A stretch of DNA of 5,346 bases. Origin: an uncultured Salinimicrobium sp. Its GTDB lineage: Bacteria > Bacteroidota > Bacteroidia > Flavobacteriales > Flavobacteriaceae. The stretch covers positions 1 to 5,346 of the forward strand of contig CAMPJY010000163.1 in assembly GCA_946887025.1 (NCBI GenBank). The letters are read 5' to 3'. Positions 1 to 5,346 of the stretch are shown piece after piece. Under the pieces are notes generated by a model. That model worked only from the letters and a program-made list of their open reading frames with translations. It had not been told where the DNA came from and ran no database searches. How positions within the stretch are numbered: position 1 is the first letter of the stretch; every line of letters starts with the position of its first letter. Position numbers and translations under genes: made by a program.

Positions 1-2322
1 CTCAGAATTAGAGTGATACAAAACCTCCACTCTGATGGCCTTTAATCCGATTACCCCCTGCACGTCCTCCAGTTCCAGTAGTTCCACTTTCTCCCCCAGA
101 TATTTCTTAAGCTGCAGGTATTTAACGTACCTGAGATATTCTCTTTCATCACTCCTTTGAGAATATATAATGGCAAGTTTACCCTTTTGCGTAATCCGCT
201 CATTTGTATTTTTTACGCAGGCTTTATCTATCCTTTTTTTGATGATCTCATAACGGGCATTATAAGCACCATCAACATCAAATTTCTTCTCATCCATCCT
301 ATAGCGGATCGAAATGGTGCTGTTAAACACGAGTATCAGAGATGCAGCATCCAAAGCAATAGGCATATTCTCCTGTACTTCATAGAACCTGTTCTCCATT
401 TCACACATGGTGCTAAGCTGCCATAGCCTCATGTTGTACAAATACACGTCATCGAAAGATTTTTGATTCTTATCAACCAGGGAGGCCCCGATATATATAC
501 TGTGTTCTACTCCATCGGTCTTATACCTTTCAAAATAATGTGGAAAAGCCTTCTGAGCCTCCACTTGTTTTCGGTCTATATATCGCGCCATTACCCTGTT
601 GGTACGCTGCACAGCCTCATCATAATTCTTTCGATGGTCGTATATAATTCCGGTTTTCGGGTCCAGTTTTTCCCGATATTCATTAATTTTTTTCTTCAGT
701 TGCCGTGTCTGTTTCTGTAAATGTTCCAACAAAGGATTGATTTCCTTTTGAAGCAGATTAAACACTTTCTGTTCGCTGGAGGCACTGAGATTCTCTTCCA
801 GATCCTTCTGGAATTCCGCCATTCTGAATTTCACCTGTTCATAAATGGGTAATGCCTGGTGCTGTATGGCCAGATCGACAATTTCGTTCAGTAATGTTAA
901 CTGATATTGAAAATCCTTCTGTATGGCCTCATTTCTTACCTCTGAAGAGGCAACTATGTCAATCTGACCATAAAGCGGATAAATATTCTCAAAAGCAATA
1001 TCCTGAAAGGAGGCCAGCCCATCTTCATCAATTCCTTTAATATACTGCCTCGCTTCCTTCTCAAAGATCCAGAGGACGCTGGGGTGTATGGATGTACATT
1101 CATTCTGGATCACTGCCTTCACACGATTTTCAAATTCAGTCTTGTTCCTGTCTACCGCTGTAACAATATATGGAAGGATATCATCCAGCTTTTTCGCATT
1201 GACACTGTTCAATTCATTTTTGTGGAAGGAAATAAGCTCCAGCACCCCCAATAACTCCCTGTTTTTTACTATAGGAGCCAGAATGGCACTTTTAGCCTCC
1301 AGTTCTAGGAGGTTCTCCGCGAGCAGATTCCCGGAATTCTTTTTAGCATAAGCGTCAACGTTAGAGACAGCAAAATAGGTGTGATCCCTCATTAAAGCCT
1401 TAAAGGATTCTTCACATAGGCCTTTTTTGCACTCCTCCTCATTTTGAGCATCCAGAATAAACCCGGAAACACATTTCCCTCCAAGGTGCTCATAATTTGA
1501 TTCATGCTCGTTGTAAATCGCATAACCTACCCTTAAGTCAGGGATTTTATAAATAGACCTGAAGATATCCTCATATTTTTTCAGTTCCTCCTCTCTCGAA
1601 GCATTTCGCTGCAGTAAGGTTGACTTCAGATCAGAAATGGCCTCATCAACTGTGACATCCGTTAAAGTTATAATGGTAAAGCCTTTAAAAACCCAGCTCT
1701 TGGGAGGAAACGCCTTTTTCCACAATTCTATATCTTCTATATTCTGGACAAGGAGATCTACTTCCTCATCGGTCACATCTTTAAAACCTTCCTTTGGAAA
1801 AATATCCATGAATTCCCAGTCGAGATCAATCCTGTAATGTCTCTTAATCCCTTTTTCATCGGGAATATCATAGTAAAGAAAGCGACTAAAGTCCAGGTTG
1901 TAACCATAGTATAAGTTCAGAATTTTAATACAGGCATAGATATAGTCAAGGTCTTCGTTAAGGTTGCTGATACTCAGCTCAAAATCCTTTCCTGCCTTTT
2001 CAAGAATATTCCGGAATTTCTCTGTCGAATTAAATACGAAATCATGGAAAGGAATGGAAATGGCTTTTATTTCGTTTTTAGAAAGAATTTCCGGAAAAAG
2101 ATCTCTTAAAAGGATCTTTATGGGATCCCGGTATTTGTTCAATTCCTTTGCGCTTTCCAATCCTTCAGTAAGCTTAGGAAATGAGCCTATATAATCCAGC
2201 ATGTTTTCTATATATTCCCTGGAAATACTACTGCTCTCGACTTCGAGCTTTTCTTTATAGCGCTCAATGATCTTGTGAAAGCTGATAGTAATATCCAGTG
2301 GGTATACCTTTTCCTGTTCCAT
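1..2322 (-). CDS. GAF domain-containing protein, C-terminus cut by window edge
   Basis: An open frame of 774 codons runs on the minus strand from ATG at 2322 to the window edge without a stop. An in-frame TAA lies four codons upstream of the ATG, so no longer start is possible. There is no signal peptide or membrane segment, so the protein is predicted to be cytoplasmic. Residues 1-245 are an unassigned, largely helical region. Residues about 250-390 resemble a GAF domain; its second half contains the typical run SAILAPIVKNRELLGVLEL near 344. Inside this domain three cysteines cluster at 284, 298 and 303 (the last two CX4C). Residues 390-774 are unassigned: a PLYGQIDIVASSEVRN motif starts near 449, a probable coiled coil lies near 520-553, and a HYFERYKTDGVEH segment lies near 596-608. 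I recall similar large GAF proteins of roughly 790-800 residues in Flavobacteriaceae, so perhaps only about 20 residues are missing. There is no histidine kinase, GGDEF or DNA-binding domain. Ligand and role are unknown. It is divergent from the thioredoxin-like gene, with no evident functional link. Confidence 0.85.
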   Translation of the reverse strand, partial: MEQEKVYPLDITISFHKIIERYKEKLEVESSSISREYIENMLDYIGSFPKLTEGLESAKELNKYRDPIKILLRDLFPEILSKNEIKAISIPFHDFVFNSTEKFRNILEKAGKDFELSISNLNEDLDYIYACIKILNLYYGYNLDFSRFLYYDIPDEKGIKRHYRIDLDWEFMDIFPKEGFKDVTDEEVDLLVQNIEDIELWKKAFPPKSWVFKGFTIITLTDVTVDEAISDLKSTLLQRNASREEELKKYEDIFRSIYKIPDLRVGYAIYNEHESNYEHLGGKCVSGFILDAQNEEECKKGLCEESFKALMRDHTYFAVSNVDAYAKKNSGNLLAENLLELEAKSAILAPIVKNRELLGVLELISFHKNELNSVNAKKLDDILPYIVTAVDRNKTEFENRVKAVIQNECTSIHPSVLWIFEKEARQYIKGIDEDGLASFQDIAFENIYPLYGQIDIVASSEVRNEAIQKDFQYQLTLLNEIVDLAIQHQALPIYEQVKFRMAEFQKDLEENLSASSEQKVFNLLQKEINPLLEHLQKQTRQLKKKINEYREKLDPKTGIIYDHRKNYDEAVQRTNRVMARYIDRKQVEAQKAFPHYFERYKTDGVEHSIYIGASLVDKNQKSFDDVYLYNMRLWQLSTMCEMENRFYEVQENMPIALDAASLILVFNSTISIRYRMDEKKFDVDGAYNARYEIIKKRIDKACVKNTNERITQKGKLAIIYSQRSDEREYLRYVKYLQLKKYLGEKVELLELEDVQGVIGLKAIRVEVLYHSNSE

Positions 2323-2324
2323 CT

Positions 2325-2336
2325 TATAAATTTATA
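2325..2336. repeat. 12-bp AT-only palindrome just upstream of the GAF gene
   Basis: TATAAATTTATA reads the same on both strands and ends two bases before the ATG of the GAF protein. Read on the minus strand it contains TAAATTTA, one mismatch from the TAnnTTTG box, but it sits too close to the ATG for normal promoter spacing. It may only be the A/T-rich leader typical of Bacteroidota genes. I found no convincing promoter for the GAF gene elsewhere in the 120-base gap. Confidence 0.3.
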
Positions 2337-2417
2337 TAATCCTGCGCCATATCCGTGCCACAGCCTGAAATTAACAAAGATTTAGCCGTTATGGCTTCAT
2401 ATGAATTTACAGTTCCT

Positions 2418-2425
2418 TATTTTTG
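2418..2425 (+). promoter_or_regulatory. Bacteroidota-type -7 promoter box of the thioredoxin-like lipoprotein gene
   Basis: TATTTTTG matches the Bacteroidota sigma-factor -7 consensus TAnnTTTG exactly. It lies 17 bases before the ATG at 2443, which predicts a leader of roughly 10-12 bases. No TTG is seen at the usual -33 distance, so the upstream element is weak or absent. The leader is A/T-rich without a Shine-Dalgarno sequence, as is usual in this phylum. Confidence 0.6.
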
Positions 2426-2442
2426 CGTGAAAATTTAATATT

Positions 2443-3567
2443 ATGATTCGAAATCTTTCATTAATTCTAGCATTAGCTTTTTTGGTAACAGCTTGTCAGG
2501 AGGACACCGGCTATGAAATTAGCGGAAATGTCAATAATGCCGCGGAAGGGCAGAATATTCTTGTCGCGCAACTTGATGAAACCACCAACCAGCCGAAAGT
2601 AATAGACACTGTCCAGGTTACCGAGGGTAAATTCAGCCTTGATCTCCCGGAAGTTGAAAAACCGACTATAAGTTTTCTTCAACTGGAAGGAACCAGGGGA
2701 AGTGTCATGTATATCGCCGAAAATCAACCTATTTCCTTCGAAATTTACCCGGACAGCATCTTCACCTCAAAAGTAAAAGGGGGAGCCGACAACGAAATCC
2801 TTATGGATTATGCCGCGTCCATGGTCGCTTCCCAACAGGAAATGCAGACCATCAGAAATACCATGATGGAAGCTTTTTCCACGCAGGACACGCTTGGGAT
2901 AACCAATGCCCAAAAGGAACAGGATGTGGTGATTGAGAAGATGAAAAAGGAAAAGAAAGAATTGGTCGAAAACTACCCCAATTCAATCGTCTCCGTTATC
3001 GTGATGCAGGAAATGGTGGGTACAAAAATGTTTCCCACTTCCGAACTCCAATCCCTTTACGACAATCTTTCTTCCGACTTAAAATCAACTTCCCTGGGTA
3101 AAAAAATAGGAGAAGCACTTTCCAATTTGAGCTCTGTGGAAATTGGAAATAAGGCGCCCAGCTTCACTGCTCCAAATCCGGAAGGCGAACAAATAGCTCT
3201 TGAGGAAGTTCTGGGGAAAGTAACTTTAATCGATTTCTGGGCCTCCTGGTGTAAACCCTGTAGAGTGGAGAATCCTAACATCGTAAGGGTTTATGAAAAA
3301 TACCACGACAAAGGTTTTAACGCTATTGGGGTTTCTCTGGATAGGGAGGGTCAAAGGGACAAATGGATTCAGGCCATAGCAGAGGATAATCTTGCCTGGC
3401 CACAGGTATCGAACCTTCAGTTCTGGCAGGACCCGGTGGCACAACAGTACGGAATACAGTCCATCCCTGCAGCTTTTTTACTCGATGAGAATGGAGTTAT
3501 AGTAGCGAGAAATCTCCGTGGAGAAGCCCTCGAACAGAAAGTAGCAGAACTCTTAGGAGAGGAATAA
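2443..3567 (+). CDS. TlpA-like thioredoxin lipoprotein with N-terminal DUF4369 domain
   Basis: This is a complete protein of 374 residues. A lipoprotein signal peptide ends in the lipobox VTAC, with the acylated cysteine at 18, so the protein is anchored to an envelope membrane facing the periplasm, or possibly exposed at the cell surface. Residues about 24-110 form a beta-rich DUF4369-type domain (YEISGNV start). Residues about 115-230 are a helical linker rich in charged residues. Residues about 235-374 are a TlpA/AhpC-TSA thioredoxin fold with DFWASWCKPC, the active-site cysteines being 270 and 273, and the cis-proline at 342 in SIPAAF. Both redox cysteines are present, so thiol-disulfide exchange is expected, either reducing or isomerising envelope proteins; the partner is unknown. 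Its -7 box lies at 2418-2425. The gene is probably transcribed alone, since a strong hairpin follows the stop and its neighbours lie on the other strand. The domain assignment is firm; the physiological substrate is not. Confidence 0.95.
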   Translation: MIRNLSLILALAFLVTACQEDTGYEISGNVNNAAEGQNILVAQLDETTNQPKVIDTVQVTEGKFSLDLPEVEKPTISFLQLEGTRGSVMYIAENQPISFEIYPDSIFTSKVKGGADNEILMDYAASMVASQQEMQTIRNTMMEAFSTQDTLGITNAQKEQDVVIEKMKKEKKELVENYPNSIVSVIVMQEMVGTKMFPTSELQSLYDNLSSDLKSTSLGKKIGEALSNLSSVEIGNKAPSFTAPNPEGEQIALEEVLGKVTLIDFWASWCKPCRVENPNIVRVYEKYHDKGFNAIGVSLDREGQRDKWIQAIAEDNLAWPQVSNLQFWQDPVAQQYGIQSIPAAFLLDENGVIVARNLRGEALEQKVAELLGEE

Positions 3568-3582
3568 AATATCATCTACTGT

Positions 3583-3628
3583 AAAATAAAAAGGAGTGCT
3601 CATCAAGGCACTCCTTTTTATTTTTTTT
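3583..3628. terminator. Bidirectional rho-independent terminator between convergent genes
   Basis: A perfect 17-bp stem pairs 3583-3599 with 3608-3624 around an 8-base loop. The central part is GGAGTGC/GCACTCC, flanked by A and T runs. On the plus strand it is followed by T through 3628, a classic U tract for the thioredoxin-like gene. On the minus strand the A-rich left arm supplies a matching T-rich tract, so it can also end the SIMPL transcript, whose stop codon is at 3644-3646. The hairpin starts 15 bases after the stop codon at 3567. Confidence 0.9.
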
Positions 3629-3643
3629 GAATTTCTGAATGTC

Positions 3644-4321
3644 CTAATTCAATTCGAATCCGACATTTACTTTCACAGTAATTTCCATTTCCCCCGGAGC
3701 TATGGTTTCTCCTCCGGCGCTATCAGCGCTTTCCATCCGCATCACCTTGTACACAGGCTGATAATTCCCACTTTCCACTTCACTTATTTGATGAGCTCTG
3801 CCAATTTCCTGCCCCAGGGCTAATGCAAATTCCTCAGCTTTCTTTTTAGCATCCAGCATCGCCTTTTTTCGGACTTCCGATTTTAGAGCCTCTTCTTTGG
3901 AAGTTTTGAACTCTACTCCATCTATACGGTTGAGGCCTGAGTTTAATAATCCACTCATAATTTCCTCATATCTCTCCAGGTCCTTCAAATGAATGGAAAT
4001 AGCTTGATTAGCCGAAAAGAAATATTCTTTGGAATTATAATCATATTCCTTGTTAAGTCGGATATAATCAGTACGAATGTTCTTGGCCGGAATTCCTTTC
4101 TCTTTGAGGTATTCTATTACTTTAGCCACTACTTCGTCATTAAGTTTCTTTACTGAAGAAGCAGACTGGCCCGTATGCTCCACCCTGGCACGTATAACTA
4201 CTTCATCAGGAACAACGCTGACTGTACCTTCTCCCACAACCTGTACCAAAGAAGGAGTAGGTTGCTGGGCAAAGGATCCCAGGGTTGCGAATATTGCAAA
4301 CAATAGTATTATTTTTCTCAT
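3644..4321 (-). CDS. Secreted SIMPL domain (DUF541) protein
   Basis: This is a protein of 225 residues. The chosen ATG at 4321 gives a typical Sec signal peptide, MRKIILLFAIFATLGSFAQQ, with likely cleavage after Ala18. The frame stays open to an ATG at 4414, but that start would overlap the rhomboid gene and bury the signal peptide behind 31 unlikely residues. The mature protein from about residue 24 (VQVVGEGTVSVVPDEVVIRA) to the end is a SIMPL/DUF541 domain, the family of E. coli YggE and of bacterial relatives of a mouse signalling-interacting protein. The central part (KKKAEEFALALG, near 165-177) and the C-terminal strand (EMEITVKVNVGFEL) are typical. Family members are periplasmic or secreted, some form oligomers, and their biochemical role is poorly defined; YggE has been linked to oxidative stress. 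It lies 40 bases downstream of the rhomboid gene on the same strand, with no clear promoter in the gap, so it is probably cotranscribed. Confidence 0.9.
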   Translation of the reverse strand: MRKIILLFAIFATLGSFAQQPTPSLVQVVGEGTVSVVPDEVVIRARVEHTGQSASSVKKLNDEVVAKVIEYLKEKGIPAKNIRTDYIRLNKEYDYNSKEYFFSANQAISIHLKDLERYEEIMSGLLNSGLNRIDGVEFKTSKEEALKSEVRKKAMLDAKKKAEEFALALGQEIGRAHQISEVESGNYQPVYKVMRMESADSAGGETIAPGEMEITVKVNVGFELN

Positions 4322-4361
4322 AATGTCATGTTTTACTTTGTAAACACAACAATAATGCCAG

Positions 4362-5003
4362 TTACAGGCGTCCTGTCTTCTGAAGGAAAAACAAAAAGAG
4401 AATAGGGATGGCAAGGAGCAGGACCATAAGTAAATGCTCCTGAAAGATCCAGGGAGCCAGAATCAGCGTAAGCAAATACCCTCCAACAGCACCCCCGAAA
4501 TGGGCGTCATGGCCAATATTACCCAATTGTCGTTTCATTCCATAAATGGAATAAAACAGGTATCCTATTCCAAAGATATAAGCCGGAATGGGAATGGGAA
4601 TAAAGAACATATATAGGCTCATATTGGGGTAAAGCAGAATTCCCGCATAAATGATACCCGAAACCGCACCGCTGGCTCCAACCGCGTTATAGTTACTATC
4701 GTTCCTGTGAAAATAATAGGACAACAAATTACCAACCAGCAGGCTGACGAAATAGATCAACAGGAAACCCAGGCTGCCCACTGTGCTGATCACCACATTG
4801 GCGAAAAAATACAAGGTCAACATATTTAAAAATAGGTGGGCCGTATCTACATGAAGGAAACCTGAGGAAAGCAGTCTTATCTTCTCCCCTCTCCGTACAG
4901 CTCCGGTGTTGAACTTATACTTCTCAAAAAAATAGGGATCCTTAAAACCTTTGAAGGAAATGAAAACGTTTGCAGCAATAATGATGATGGTTACTATGTC
5001 CAA
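4362..5003 (-). CDS. Rhomboid family intramembrane serine protease
   Basis: This is an inner-membrane protease expected to cut transmembrane segments of other membrane proteins. Counting from the proposed TTG start at 5003 (213 residues), the first membrane segment is about 3-17, and further hydrophobic segments lie near 54-73, 76-98, 107-125, 128-153, 168-184 and 189-207. The catalytic dyad is intact: Ser111 in GASGAVSG and His168 in AHFGGAVGG. HLFLNM carries His56 and Asn60, matching the oxyanion residues of GlpG. The frame is open to an ATG at 5033 (223 residues), which an automatic caller would pick. However, a perfect minus-strand -7 box at 5029-5022 lies within the first codons of that version, while the TTG lies 18 bases after the box, as in the other genes here. 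The short N-terminus also fits what I recall of relatives. SIMPL follows in the same direction. Substrates are unknown. Confidence 0.92.
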   Translation of the reverse strand: MDIVTIIIIAANVFISFKGFKDPYFFEKYKFNTGAVRRGEKIRLLSSGFLHVDTAHLFLNMLTLYFFANVVISTVGSLGFLLIYFVSLLVGNLLSYYFHRNDSNYNAVGASGAVSGIIYAGILLYPNMSLYMFFIPIPIPAYIFGIGYLFYSIYGMKRQLGNIGHDAHFGGAVGGYLLTLILAPWIFQEHLLMVLLLAIPILFLFFLQKTGRL

Positions 5004-5021
5004 TTCAGCTAAGTTTAGTGC

Positions 5022-5029
5022 CAAATATA
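5022..5029 (-). promoter_or_regulatory. -7 promoter box for the rhomboid-SIMPL unit
   Basis: Read on the minus strand this is TATATTTG, an exact TAnnTTTG match. The predicted transcript start is near 5016, which lies downstream of the ATG at 5033 but upstream of the TTG at 5003. No TTG is present at the -33 distance; the nearest similar element is GTTTAG, 12 bases upstream of the box. Confidence 0.6.
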
Positions 5030-5032
5030 CCA

Positions 5033-5040
5033 TATATTTG
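5033..5040 (+). promoter_or_regulatory. -7 promoter box for the acyltransferase gene
   Basis: TATATTTG is an exact TAnnTTTG match placed 16 bases before the ATG at 5057, giving a leader of about 10 bases. As for its partner on the other strand, no clear -33 TTG is seen; GTTTAG lies 14 bases upstream of the box. Confidence 0.65.
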
Positions 5041-5056
5041 CCTAAACCATTTCTCG

Positions 5057-5346
5057 ATGCAGCGTTTAGTTTTCTGGATGGGCTACCCTTTCCTCTGGAT
5101 CATTTCGAAACTCCCATTTCCGCTATTCTACAAGGTTTCAGACGTAGTTTTTTTCTTCGTCTACTATATCTTCAGGTATAGGAGGGAAACTGTAAAGAAG
5201 AATCTACGACTTGTTTTTCCGGAAAGATCAGAAACAGATCTGAAGCGGATAGAAAAAGTCTCCATGAAACATATGGTGGATATGTTTCTTGAAATGATTA
5301 AAAGCATTTCCATTTCAGAGAAAGAACTGAAAAGGCGTTTTAAACT
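5057..5346 (+). CDS. Lysophospholipid / lipid A-type acyltransferase (LpxL/HtrB-like), N-terminal part only
   Basis: The first 96 codons of a longer gene are present; the window ends inside it. The N-terminus, MQRLVFWMGYPFLWIISKLPF, continues with a hydrophobic segment to about residue 39 (a membrane anchor). It is followed by YRRETVKKNLRLVFPERS (41-58), the conserved N-terminal signature of the bacterial lipid A acyltransferase family, and by the MKHMVDMFLEMIKSISIS segment (70-87) usual in Bacteroidota members. The enzyme class transfers a secondary acyl chain to a lipid A precursor at the inner membrane; Bacteroidota members may use other lipids such as ornithine or glycine lipids. The catalytic HX4D motif normally comes after residue 100 and is outside the window, so activity cannot be judged. 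The start is set by the -7 box 16 bases upstream. It is divergent from the rhomboid gene and shares its promoter region. Confidence 0.88.
   Translation, partial: MQRLVFWMGYPFLWIISKLPFPLFYKVSDVVFFFVYYIFRYRRETVKKNLRLVFPERSETDLKRIEKVSMKHMVDMFLEMIKSISISEKELKRRFK

Larger units (their letters stand above)
5013..5047. repeat. Imperfect inverted repeat spanning the divergent promoters
   Basis: The core is a perfect 8-bp inverted repeat, CAAATATA (5022-5029) and TATATTTG (5033-5040), separated by CCA. Outer arms GTTTAG (5013-5018) and CTAAAC (5042-5047) are also exact reverse complements, separated from the core by three bases on the left and one on the right. The symmetry could arise simply from two promoters placed back to back, or could form a binding site for a dimeric regulator. 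The sequence alone does not decide. Confidence 0.7.

Noticed and set aside
157..2194. Several plus-strand open frames of 60-90 codons (for example 157-426, 463-720, 1088-1351, 1964-2194)
   Set aside because: All are antisense shadows of the continuous GAF-protein frame; they lack promoters and recognisable protein features.
2391..2438. Tiny plus-strand open frame of 15 codons upstream of the thioredoxin-like lipoprotein
   Set aside because: Its ATG lies upstream of the -7 box at 2418-2425, so it would not be on the transcript; it shows no family resemblance.
2323..2442. Possible minus-strand promoter for the GAF gene in the divergent gap
   Set aside because: Only imperfect boxes (TAATTTCA, TAAATTTA) are visible, with wrong spacing or no -33 partner, so I did not annotate one.
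2473..3444. Minus-strand open frames within the thioredoxin-like gene (2473-2727, 3057-3281, 3226-3444)
   Set aside because: They are antisense shadows of a well-supported gene with intact lipobox and WCKPC motif.
4322..4361. Possible separate promoter for the SIMPL gene
   Set aside because: No TAnnTTTG match is found in the 40-base gap on the minus strand; cotranscription with the rhomboid gene is the simpler reading.
4322..4414. Upstream extension of the SIMPL gene to an ATG at 4414
   Set aside because: It would overlap the end of the rhomboid gene by about 50 bases and place 31 non-conserved residues before an excellent signal peptide that starts at the ATG at 4321.
4585..4601. GGAATG hexamer repeated nearly three times
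   Set aside because: It simply encodes the Ile-Pro-Ile-Pro-Ile-Pro stretch between rhomboid membrane segments; too few copies to suggest phase variation, and a hexamer change would keep the frame.

Overview
The window looks like ordinary chromosomal DNA from a marine-type member of the Flavobacteriaceae (Bacteroidota), perhaps close to Gramella/Christiangramia. The evidence is the moderately low G+C content, start codons without Shine-Dalgarno sequences, Bacteroidota-type -7 promoter boxes (TAnnTTTG) close upstream of genes, and a DUF4369 plus TlpA lipoprotein, a combination largely confined to this phylum. The genus is a guess from the appearance of the proteins, not from a search.

Layout: positions 1-2322 (minus strand) hold nearly all of a large GAF-domain protein whose C-terminal end runs off the left edge. 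A 120-base divergent intergenic region follows. Then comes a DUF4369/TlpA-like thioredoxin lipoprotein (2443-3567, plus). It converges on a two-gene minus-strand unit, with a long perfect hairpin between them that can terminate from both sides. The minus unit is a rhomboid intramembrane serine protease (4362-about 5003) followed 40 bases downstream by a secreted SIMPL/DUF541 protein (3644-4321). At the right edge a lysophospholipid (lipid A-type) acyltransferase gene starts on the plus strand at 5057 and leaves the window. It shares a very compact promoter region with the rhomboid gene, in which two -7 boxes facing opposite ways form an inverted repeat.

Functionally, four of the five genes are predicted to act in the cell envelope: lipid A acylation, intramembrane proteolysis, a periplasmic SIMPL protein and a lipid-anchored thiol-disulfide protein. 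The GAF protein is predicted to be cytoplasmic and has no clear role. I see no mobile element, CRISPR array, tRNA, rRNA or phage gene, and no convincing novel multi-gene system. The most informative observations are the back-to-back promoters, the TTG start they imply for the rhomboid gene, and the large unassigned parts of the GAF protein.
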